From: RPQJ01 sp963846885
GTDB taxonomy: Bacteria > Pseudomonadota > Gammaproteobacteria > Steroidobacterales > Steroidobacteraceae
Assembly: GCA_963846885.1 (NCBI GenBank)
Contig: CAWJXS010000013.1
Span: forward strand, 57,954 to 121,953
Direction: 5' to 3'
DNA: 64,000 nucleotides
Part shown: positions 43,358-51,174 of the stretch, one piece after another
Position numbering within the stretch: position 1 is the first letter of the stretch
How the letters are laid out: the number at the start of each line of letters is the position of its first letter
Notes under the pieces: generated by a model
Told to the model about the DNA's origin: nothing
The model's database searches: none
What the model saw: only the letters and a program-made list of their open reading frames with translations
Made by a program: the position numbers and the translations under genes

Positions 43358-44335
43358 ATGAAGACTCCTGTCAACGTCGCCATCACCGGCGCCGCGGGCC
43401 AGATCGGCTACGCGCTTGCCTTCCGAGTGGCCTCGGGCCAGATGCTGGGCCCCGACCAGCCGGTGAACCTGCACCTGCTCGAGATCACGCCGGCGCTCGG
43501 CGCGCTGCAGGGCGTCGTCATGGAGCTCAACGACTGCGCGTTTCCGACGCTGAACAAGATCGTCGCGACCGACGATGCCAAGGTCGCCTTCAAGGACTGT
43601 CACGCCGCATTGCTCGTCGGCGCGCGACCCCGCGGCCCGGGCATGGAGCGCAAGGACCTGCTGCTCGCCAACGCGCAGATCTTCTCGGCGCAGGGCAAGG
43701 CGCTGGACGCCGTGGCCGACCGCAACGTGCGCGTCCTCGTCGTCGGCAACCCGGCGAACACCAACGCGCTGATCGCGATGAAGAACGCGCCGAGCCTCGA
43801 CGCGAAGCGTTTCACGGCGATGGTCCGCCTCGATCACAACCGCGCTCTGTCGCAACTCGCGGAGAAGACGGGCACGCACGTGACCGACCTGAAGAAGGTG
43901 ATCATCTGGGGCAACCATTCGGCCACCCAGTATCCCGACCTGCATCACGCGACGGTCGCGGGCAAGCCCGCGCTCTCGCTGGTCGACCAGGCCTGGTACG
44001 CGGACACGTTCATTCCGGTCGTGCAGCAGCGCGGCGCCGCGATCATCAAGGCGCGTGGCGCATCGTCCGCTGCGTCGGCTGCGTCCTCCGCGATCGACCA
44101 CATCCGCGACTGGGCGCTCGGCTCGGCGGCGGGCGACTGGGTTTCGATGGGCGTGCCGTCGGACGGCAGCTATGGCATTCCGGAGGGCGTGATCTACGGC
44201 TTCCCCGTGACGTGCAGTGGCGGCAAGTACCAGATCGTGCAGGGACTGGCGATCAACGAGTTCAGCCGCGCGCGCATGGACGCGACCCACAAGGAGCTGC
44301 TCGAAGAGCGGGATGGGGTGAAGGATCTGTTTTAG
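43358..44335 (+). CDS. mdh: Malate dehydrogenase (NAD-dependent)
   Basis: 325 residues, the LDH-like type-2 bacterial MDH. NAD loop TGAAGQIGYALAF (about 10-22), substrate loop GARPRGPGMERKDLL, VVGNPANTNA and the catalytic His in IIWGNHSATQYPD. It interconverts malate and oxaloacetate in the TCA cycle. The stop TAG shares its last G with a heptamer array that starts at 44335. Confidence 0.95.
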   Translation: MKTPVNVAITGAAGQIGYALAFRVASGQMLGPDQPVNLHLLEITPALGALQGVVMELNDCAFPTLNKIVATDDAKVAFKDCHAALLVGARPRGPGMERKDLLLANAQIFSAQGKALDAVADRNVRVLVVGNPANTNALIAMKNAPSLDAKRFTAMVRLDHNRALSQLAEKTGTHVTDLKKVIIWGNHSATQYPDLHHATVAGKPALSLVDQAWYADTFIPVVQQRGAAIIKARGASSAASAASSAIDHIRDWALGSAAGDWVSMGVPSDGSYGIPEGVIYGFPVTCSGGKYQIVQGLAINEFSRARMDATHKELLEERDGVKDLF

Positions 44336-44356
44336 GGGTTAGGGGCTAGGGGTTAG
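44335..44356. repeat. Single G-rich heptamer arm at the mdh stop codon
   Basis: GGGGTTA, GGGGCTA, GGGGTTA in tandem from 44335 (the last base of the mdh stop) followed by GTGG. Same unit and orientation as the left arms after xerC and hslV. No C-rich partner is found. Confidence 0.85.
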
Positions 44357-44400
44357 TGGTAGGGGCCTACTTCCTCCACCGGAGGCTCCAGAACTCACAG

Positions 44401-44432
44401 CGGGCGATGGAAGCGATTCCATCGCCCGTTTT
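44401..44432 (+). terminator. Rho-independent terminator after mdh
   Basis: A perfect 12-bp stem, CGGGCGATGGAA with TTCCATCGCCCG, around the tetraloop GCGA and followed by four T residues. It lies 66 nt after the mdh stop, beyond the heptamer arm. Confidence 0.85.
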
Positions 44433-44517
44433 CGTTGCAGCCGCTCCACGCCGGAAGGCGCTGTCGCAGGCCACGGCCTACTCCTGTTCGGGCCGTCGGA
44501 CGACTGACACACTCAGT

Positions 44518-44547
44518 TTGACAGATTGAGAATGAGCGTTCATTCTC
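44518..44547 (+). promoter_or_regulatory. Promoter and TetR-type operator of the second RND operon
   Basis: TTGACA at 44518-44523 is a consensus -35, and CATTCT (44541-44546) is a possible -10 at 17-nt spacing. GAGAATGA-GCGT-TCATTCTC (44528-44547) is an inverted repeat lying between them. AATGA-N-TCATT palindromes are typical TetR/AcrR operators. The likely ligand is the TetR protein encoded at the end of this operon (50386). Confidence 0.72.
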
Positions 44548-44607
44548 GCCGTCCTCATTTCTTCCGTGCGCGCCCCCTCCCGTGCGCCGCACGGCACCAA
44601 GCCGGTC

Positions 44608-45795
44608 ATGAAAAAAAACAACTCGTTGAATTTGTTAGCTATTCTCGTCACTTCGATATTGCTCGCAGGCGTGGCGGGCTGCAACCGGCAAGACCCGCCC
44701 GCGGAAGGCCAAGGGGCGGTCCCCGTGACGGTTGCCACCCTGGCTCCCGAAACGGTCACGCTGCGGCGCGAATTGCCCGGGCGCGTGGCGCCCTTCCTCG
44801 TCGCTGAAGTCCGGCCGCAGGTCAACGGCATCATCGCGCGCCGGTTGTTCACCGAAGGCGGTCGGGTCAAGGCCGGCGAGCCGCTGTACCAGATCGAGGA
44901 CGCAACCTACCGCGCGGATGCCGCAAGCGCGCAAGCCAGCCTGGCGCGCGCCGAAGCGACGCTGTTCACCGCGCAACTGAACGCGCGCCGCAGCGCCGAG
45001 CTGGTCAAGGTGGACGCGGTCAGCAAGCAGGAAGATGAAGACGCGGAGGCCGCATTGCGCCAGGCCGAAGCGGACGTCAAGGCGGCACGAGCCGCCGTCG
45101 CACGCGCCAACGTCATCCTGGGATTCGCGCAGATCACTTCGCCCATCAGCGGCCGCATCGGCAAGTCTGCGGTGACCCAGGGTGCGCTCGTCACTGCGAA
45201 CCAGGCGAGCCCGTTGTCCACCGTGCAGCAGCTCGATCCGGTGTACGTGGACCTGACGCAATCGTCGGCCGAGCTGCTCGAACTGCGCCGCGCGATGGCC
45301 GCAGGAAAACTCACCGGGACGCGTGACCTGCCGGTCCGCATCCTGCTCGAGGACGGCGCGGAATACGATGTGACCGGCAAGCTGGCGTTCTCGGACGTCA
45401 CCGTCGATCCCACCACGGGCAGCTTCGGGCTGCGCGTGGTCGTGCCCAATCCGTCGAACGTGCTGCTGCCCGGCATGTTCGTCCGCGCCGTCGTTGGCGA
45501 TGGCGAACGTGCGAACGCGCTGCTCGTGCCGCAACAAGGCGTCACCCACGATCCGAAGGGCGACGCCACGGCGATGGTCGTCGACAAGGACGGCAAGGTC
45601 GAGGTGCGGCCCGTCGTCGTGAGCCGGGCGATCGGCGACAAATGGCTCGTCGAAAGCGGGCTGGCCGCGGGCGATCGCGTGATCGTCGAAGGCCTGCAGA
45701 AGATTCGTCCGGGCGTGCCCGTGCAGGCGACCGAAGCGGGTGCGCCCGGCGCCGCACCGCCCGTCGCGGCCGCCGCGTCGCAGCCGCAGCGCTGA
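44608..45795 (+). CDS. RND efflux periplasmic adaptor, AcrA/MexA type
   Basis: About 395 residues. The lipoprotein signal peptide ends LAGVAGC (start ATG 44608). Lipoyl halves include RVAPFLVAEVRPQVNGIIARRLFTEGG (split), then an alpha hairpin (about 100-165), a beta barrel with GALVTANQASPLSTVQQLDPVYVDL and a C-terminal Ala/Pro tail. It forms a tripartite pump with the next two genes. Confidence 0.93.
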   Translation: MKKNNSLNLLAILVTSILLAGVAGCNRQDPPAEGQGAVPVTVATLAPETVTLRRELPGRVAPFLVAEVRPQVNGIIARRLFTEGGRVKAGEPLYQIEDATYRADAASAQASLARAEATLFTAQLNARRSAELVKVDAVSKQEDEDAEAALRQAEADVKAARAAVARANVILGFAQITSPISGRIGKSAVTQGALVTANQASPLSTVQQLDPVYVDLTQSSAELLELRRAMAAGKLTGTRDLPVRILLEDGAEYDVTGKLAFSDVTVDPTTGSFGLRVVVPNPSNVLLPGMFVRAVVGDGERANALLVPQQGVTHDPKGDATAMVVDKDGKVEVRPVVVSRAIGDKWLVESGLAAGDRVIVEGLQKIRPGVPVQATEAGAPGAAPPVAAAASQPQR

Positions 45796-45807
45796 GCCGG
45801 AACGCGC

Positions 45808-48800
45808 ATGGCACGCTTCTTCATCGACCGGCCCATCTTCGCCTGGGTCATCGCGATCGTCATCATGCTGGCGGGGGCGCTGTCGATCACGCAGCTGCCG
45901 ATCTCGCGTTATCCGGACATCGCGCCGCCTTCGATCACGATCAGCGCGAGTTACCCCGGCGCGTCGGCCAAGGTGGTCGAAGACTCGGTCACGCAGATCA
46001 TCGAGCAGAACATGAAGGGCCTCGACGGCCTGCTCTACATTTCGTCGAGCAGCGAGGCCAGCGGTCGCGCGTCGATCTCGCTCACGTTCGAAAGCGGCAC
46101 GGATCCCGACATCGCGCAGGTGCAGGTGCAGAACAAGCTGCAGCTTGCACTGCCGTCGCTGCCGCAGGCGGTGCAGCGCCAGGGCCTCAACGTCACCAAG
46201 TCGCGCAGCGGCTTCCTGCAGATCGTGGGTTTCGTATCGACCGACGGCAGCCTGAGCCGCACCGACATCTCGGACTACGTGATCGCCAATGTCGTCGATC
46301 CGCTGAGTCGCGCGCCGGGCGTCGGCTCGATCCAGGTGTTCGGCGCGCCCTATGCCATGCGCATATGGCTCGACCCGAACAAGCTCGCGACGTACGAACT
46401 GACCACCACTGACGTCATCGCGGCCGTGCAGGCGCAGAACGCCCAGGTGACCGTGGGCCAGCTCGGCGGCACGCCGGCCGTGGAAGGCCAGCAACTGACG
46501 GCGACGATCAGCGCGCAGGAACGCATGGAGACGCCGGAGCAGTTCCGCAACGTCATCCTGCGCAGCAATCCCGACGGATCGTCGTTGCGGCTCAGCGACG
46601 TCGCCCGCGTCGAGCTCGGCGCCGAAACCTACGAGTTCCTGAGCCGCTTCAACGGCCAGCCGGCCGCGGGCATGGCTGTATCGCTGGCAACGGGCGCCAA
46701 CGCGCTCGCGACATCGCGTGCCGTCGAGAAAGCGCTGGCTGAGCTGAAGCCCTCATTCCCGCCAGGCATGGCAGCGGTCGTGCCGTTCGATACCGCCCCG
46801 TTCGTGCGCGCCTCGATCACGGAGGTGGTGAAGACCCTCGCCGAGGCGATGATTCTCGTGTTCCTGGTCATGTTCCTGTTCCTGCAGAACCTGCGCGCAA
46901 CGTTGATCCCGACCATCGCCGTGCCCGTGGTGCTGCTCGGCACGTTCGGCGTGCTGGCAGTGCTCGGCTACTCGATCAACATGCTGACGATGTTCGCGAT
47001 GGTGCTCGCGATCGGCTTGCTGGTCGACGACGCGATCGTCGTCGTCGAGAACGTCGAGCGCGTCATGAGCGAGGAAGGCCTGTCGCCGCTCGAAGCGACG
47101 CGCAAGTCGATGGACCAGATCACGGGCGCGCTGGTGGGCATCGGCATCGTGCTGGCTGCGGTGTTCGTGCCGATGGCGTTCATCAGCGGCTCCACGGGCG
47201 TCATCTACCGCCAGTTCTCGGCCACCATCGTGTCAGCCATGGCGCTGTCCGTGCTGGTGGCCATCGTGCTCACGCCGGCGCTTTGCGCGACGCTTCTCAA
47301 GCCACTGAAGAAGGGCGAGCACCACGGCGAGAAGGGCTTCTTCCGCTGGTTCAACCGGTCGTTCGAGCGCAACAGCGAGCGTTATCGCAACGGCGTCACG
47401 CACATGCTCGCCCGCAGCGGGCGCTTCATGGCGATTTTCGTCGCGCTGCTGCTGGTGATGGGCGTGCTGTTCCTGCGACTGCCAAGCGCATTCCTGCCGG
47501 GCGAAGACCAGGGCAACATCATTTCGCAGGTGATGGCGCCGGTGGGGTCCACGCAGGAGCGAACGATGCAATCGATCGAGAAGGTCGAGCGGCACTTCCT
47601 CGAAAACGAAAAGGAAGCGGTCACGTCCGTGTTCGCCGTGCAGGGTTTCAGTTTTGGCGGTGGCGGCCAGAACACCGGTTCGCTCTTCATCAACCTGAAG
47701 CCCTGGGACGAGCGCACCGATGACGCCCTGCACGTGCAGGCGGTCAGCCAGCGCGCGATGGGCGCCCTGATGCAGATCAAGGATGCGATGGCGTTCGCAT
47801 TCGCTCCGCCCCCGATTCCAGAACTCGGCCTCGCCACCGGCTTCAACTTTTATCTCAAGGACAACGCGGGCCTCGGTCACGCGGCACTGGTGGGCGCACG
47901 TAACCAGTTCCTGGGCCTGGCATCGCAGAGCAAGCTGCTCGCGAACGTCCGCCCCAACGGCCAGGACGACACGCCGCAGTTCCACATCGACGTCGACAAG
48001 CAGCGCGCGACGTCGCTCGGGCTCTCCGTCGACGAAATCAACGCGACGTTGTCGACGGCCTGGGGCGGCCAGTACATCGATGACTTCGTCGACCGTGGGC
48101 GCGTCAAGCAGGTGTACATGCAGGCCGACGCGCCGTACCGCATGTCGCCGGAAGACTTCAAACTCTGGTCGGTGCGCAACAAGGAAGGCGAGATGGTGCC
48201 CTTCGCTGCGTTCGCGCAATCGCGCTGGGGGTATGGTTCGCCGCGCCTCGAACGTTACAACGGCGTTTCAGCCACTGAAATCCAGGGCGAGGCCGCACCG
48301 GGCGTCAGCACCGGCGAGGCGATGGCCGAGGTGGAACGCCTCGTCGGCCAGCTGCCTACGGGGTTCGGCGTCGAATGGACCGGGCTCTCCTATCAAGAGC
48401 GGCAGGCGGGTGCACAGACGCCGCTGCTGTACGCGTTGTCACTGCTGTTCGTCTTCCTGTGCCTCGCCGCACTGTATGAAAGCTGGACCATCCCGACCGC
48501 CGTCCTCATGGTCGCGCCGCTGGGCATCCTCGGCGCCGCGCTCGCGAATACCCTGCGTGGCTACGAACGCGACGTCTATTTCCAGGTGGCCATGCTCACC
48601 ACGGTCGGCCTGACCAGCAAGAACGCGATCCTGATCATCGCTTTCGCGACCGAGAACCTGAAACAAGGCATGGAGCTGGTCGAGGCGACGATGCGTGCGG
48701 TGCGTGATCGCCTGCGCCCGATCCTCATGACCTCGCTTGCGTTCGGCCTCGGCGTGCTGCCCCTCACGTTGGCGACCGGTGCAGGCTCCGGCGCGCAGCG

Positions 48801-48963
48801 CGCCATCGGCACCGGCGTGCTTGGCGGCATGATCGCCGGGACGTTGCTCGGCATCTTCTTCATCCCGCTCTTCTTCGTCGTGGTCGAACGACTGCTCGTG
48901 CAGAAGCGACACCGTGCGACCGACTCGACGCCCAGCGGCGAAGGGAGCGACGCGCATGCGTAA
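45808..48963 (+). CDS. HAE1-type multidrug RND permease (AcrB/MexB family)
   Basis: 1051 residues, full length. N terminus MARFFIDRPIFAWVIAI and LPISRYPDIAPP are diagnostic of AcrB/MexB. Proton-relay residues are present in IGLLVDDAIVVVENVER (Asp pair) and VGLTSKNAILII (Lys). It exports amphiphilic drugs or solvents using the proton gradient. It overlaps the outer-membrane gene by 8 nt. Confidence 0.95.
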   Translation: MARFFIDRPIFAWVIAIVIMLAGALSITQLPISRYPDIAPPSITISASYPGASAKVVEDSVTQIIEQNMKGLDGLLYISSSSEASGRASISLTFESGTDPDIAQVQVQNKLQLALPSLPQAVQRQGLNVTKSRSGFLQIVGFVSTDGSLSRTDISDYVIANVVDPLSRAPGVGSIQVFGAPYAMRIWLDPNKLATYELTTTDVIAAVQAQNAQVTVGQLGGTPAVEGQQLTATISAQERMETPEQFRNVILRSNPDGSSLRLSDVARVELGAETYEFLSRFNGQPAAGMAVSLATGANALATSRAVEKALAELKPSFPPGMAAVVPFDTAPFVRASITEVVKTLAEAMILVFLVMFLFLQNLRATLIPTIAVPVVLLGTFGVLAVLGYSINMLTMFAMVLAIGLLVDDAIVVVENVERVMSEEGLSPLEATRKSMDQITGALVGIGIVLAAVFVPMAFISGSTGVIYRQFSATIVSAMALSVLVAIVLTPALCATLLKPLKKGEHHGEKGFFRWFNRSFERNSERYRNGVTHMLARSGRFMAIFVALLLVMGVLFLRLPSAFLPGEDQGNIISQVMAPVGSTQERTMQSIEKVERHFLENEKEAVTSVFAVQGFSFGGGGQNTGSLFINLKPWDERTDDALHVQAVSQRAMGALMQIKDAMAFAFAPPPIPELGLATGFNFYLKDNAGLGHAALVGARNQFLGLASQSKLLANVRPNGQDDTPQFHIDVDKQRATSLGLSVDEINATLSTAWGGQYIDDFVDRGRVKQVYMQADAPYRMSPEDFKLWSVRNKEGEMVPFAAFAQSRWGYGSPRLERYNGVSATEIQGEAAPGVSTGEAMAEVERLVGQLPTGFGVEWTGLSYQERQAGAQTPLLYALSLLFVFLCLAALYESWTIPTAVLMVAPLGILGAALANTLRGYERDVYFQVAMLTTVGLTSKNAILIIAFATENLKQGMELVEATMRAVRDRLRPILMTSLAFGLGVLPLTLATGAGSGAQRAIGTGVLGGMIAGTLLGIFFIPLFFVVVERLLVQKRHRATDSTPSGEGSDAHA

Positions 48964-50389
48964 GAACTTCAGTTACGGGTGGGTGCTCGCCGCCGCAATC
49001 AGCGTGAGCGGGTGCAACGTGATGGAGCCGACGCTGCCCGAGGCGGCGCCGGGCACGCCCGAGCAGTGGCCGTTGCCCCCGACGACCTCGGCTGCGCCGT
49101 CCAACGCTGCGACAGCTGCGGTCGCGGCATCGCTGCCGCAGGCCGCGGCCGACACGGGCTGGCGCGACTTCTTCACCGACCCCAAGCTCGAGGCGCTGAT
49201 CGAACAGGCGCTCGCGAACAACCGTGACCTGCGCATCGCGATGCTCAACGTCGAGCGGGCTCGTGCGGAGTACCGCATCCAGCGCGCGGATCGAGTTCCG
49301 GGCGTGGACGCCTCGGGCGCCATGGTGCGAGGCAACAGCACCGGCCGCACGACCGAGACGTACAGCGCCAGCGTAGGCGTCACGCAGTACGAGCTCGACC
49401 TGTTCGGGCGCGTGCGCGGCTTGAACGACGCCGCGCTGCAGCGTTATTTCGCGCAAGAGGAAGTGCGGCGCAGCGCGCAGTTGAGCCTCATCGCGGAAGT
49501 CGCGAACGCGTACCTGACCCTCGCCGCCGATCAAGAACAGGTGCGGCTCGCGCGGGCGACACTGACGACGCGCGAGCAGTCATATGCGATCACGTCCAAG
49601 CGGCACGAGCTTGGCGCCGTGTCCGGTCTCGACCTGAGCCAGTCGCGCACCCTGGTGGAAGGCGCGCGCGCGGAGCTCGCCCGGTATTCGGGGTTGGTCG
49701 CGCAGGACAGCAACGCGCTGAATTTGCTCGTCGGCGCGACGGTCGCGCCTGACCTGCTGCCGACGAGCTTCGGCGATCCAGTCACGGGGCTGGCTGCGCT
49801 GCCCGCCGGCCTGCCATCGGAGGTCTTGTTGCGGCGGCCTGACGTACTCGCCGCCGAGCACGAAATGCGGTCCGCGAATGCGAACATCGGCGCCGCGCGT
49901 GCGGCCTTCTTCCCGTCGATCACCCTGACTGGCGCGGTCGGCTACGCCAGCGACGATCTTTCCAGTCTCTTCGATGGCGGCACGTCGATCTGGAGCTTCG
50001 TGCCCCAAGTGCGGGTGCCGATCTTCGAGGGCGGCCGCTTGCGCGCCAACCTGCAAGTCACCCAGGCCGACCGCGACATCGCGCTGGCGCGCTACGAGCA
50101 GTCGATCCAGCAAGGCTTCCGCGAAGTCGCCGATGCGCTGGCACTCACGTCGACGCTGGCCGAGCAGCGAGTCGCCCTGGAGGCCTTGGTGAGCGCGGCG
50201 CAGCGCAGCGAGGAACTGGGGCAGGCTCGTTACGCCGCGGGCCGCGACAGCTACCTCCTGCGGCTGGAATCGCAGCGCACGCTTTACGTCGCGGAACAGG
50301 CGCTGATCCTGACGCGGCTTGCGGAGCAGTCGAACCGGGTGACGCTGTACAAGGTGCTCGGCGGTGGCTGGCAGGAAGGCGCACGATGA
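48956..50389 (+). CDS. Outer-membrane factor lipoprotein, NodT/OprM type
   Basis: About 477 residues. The lipoprotein signal ends AISVSGC (start ATG 48956, SD AGGGAG). OprM-type signatures follow: WRDFFTDPKLEALIEQALANNRDLRIA, GVTQYELDLFGRVR, and a C-terminal LYKVLGGGW. It is the outer-membrane duct of the second RND pump. Its stop overlaps the TetR start. Confidence 0.92.
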   Translation: MRKNFSYGWVLAAAISVSGCNVMEPTLPEAAPGTPEQWPLPPTTSAAPSNAATAAVAASLPQAAADTGWRDFFTDPKLEALIEQALANNRDLRIAMLNVERARAEYRIQRADRVPGVDASGAMVRGNSTGRTTETYSASVGVTQYELDLFGRVRGLNDAALQRYFAQEEVRRSAQLSLIAEVANAYLTLAADQEQVRLARATLTTREQSYAITSKRHELGAVSGLDLSQSRTLVEGARAELARYSGLVAQDSNALNLLVGATVAPDLLPTSFGDPVTGLAALPAGLPSEVLLRRPDVLAAEHEMRSANANIGAARAAFFPSITLTGAVGYASDDLSSLFDGGTSIWSFVPQVRVPIFEGGRLRANLQVTQADRDIALARYEQSIQQGFREVADALALTSTLAEQRVALEALVSAAQRSEELGQARYAAGRDSYLLRLESQRTLYVAEQALILTRLAEQSNRVTLYKVLGGGWQEGAR

Positions 50390-50994
50390 TGGCTGGAGCC
50401 GGATCCTGCGCCACGCCGCGCGCCGAAGCGCAGCGCGACCGCATCCTTTGCGCGGCGCTCAAATGCTTCATCGAGCATGGGTTTCACGCGGCGAGCATGG
50501 CCAATATCGCCGAGACGGCGCAGATGAGCGCTGGCCTGATGTACCGCTATTTCGATAACAAGAACGCGATCGTGCGGGCCATTGTCGAGCGCCAGTTGCA
50601 GGAAGGTCATGCACAGATCGAGCAATTACGCACGTCAGCCGACCTGGCGGCGAGCATCCTGCAAACGTTCCGCCTGTGGCTCGCACGAGACCCCTCAGTG
50701 ATGAGTCCCGCGCTTTACCTCGAAATGAGCGCGGAAGCGACGCGTGATCCACAGATCGCCACGGTATTGCGCGAATCCGACGAGCGCATCTTCGGGGCCC
50801 TGCAGGCCTGGATGGCCCGCGACCGCGACGAGCAGGGGCTGGGGCTGGCGCCGGACATTGCGGCCCGGCGCGCCCGCCTCCTGATGCAGGTCTGGAGCGG
50901 CTTGGCCGTCACCGCCGCGCGGAATCCGGAGCAGAATCCGGCCGAAATGCACGCCGTGATCGAGAATTTCGTGAGTCGCCTCGTCCTGCCGTGA
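50386..50994 (+). CDS. TetR/AcrR family regulator of the second RND operon
   Basis: 202 residues. HTH (about 12-58; QRDRILCAALKCFIEHGF, MANIAETAQMSAGLMYRYF) and a C-terminal TetR domain. As the last gene of adaptor-permease-duct-regulator it is probably an autorepressor acting on the operator at 44528. Start is ATG 50386 or the adjacent ATG 50389. Confidence 0.87.
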   Translation: MMAGAGSCATPRAEAQRDRILCAALKCFIEHGFHAASMANIAETAQMSAGLMYRYFDNKNAIVRAIVERQLQEGHAQIEQLRTSADLAASILQTFRLWLARDPSVMSPALYLEMSAEATRDPQIATVLRESDERIFGALQAWMARDRDEQGLGLAPDIAARRARLLMQVWSGLAVTAARNPEQNPAEMHAVIENFVSRLVLP

Positions 50995-51174
50995 CCTTGT
51001 GGCTCGCAGGGGTGGGCCACGGGCTGCTGGGGCTCGTTGCAGCGCCCGTCCCGCCGACCGACAGGGCCGGGCGGACATCGGCAAATCTGGATATTGCGGC
51101 GGTGCAGCAAACGGGGGCATAGTCGGCGCTCAGCGCAGGGCAATTCGCCCTGCCACACGGCGAGGAACGCTGCG

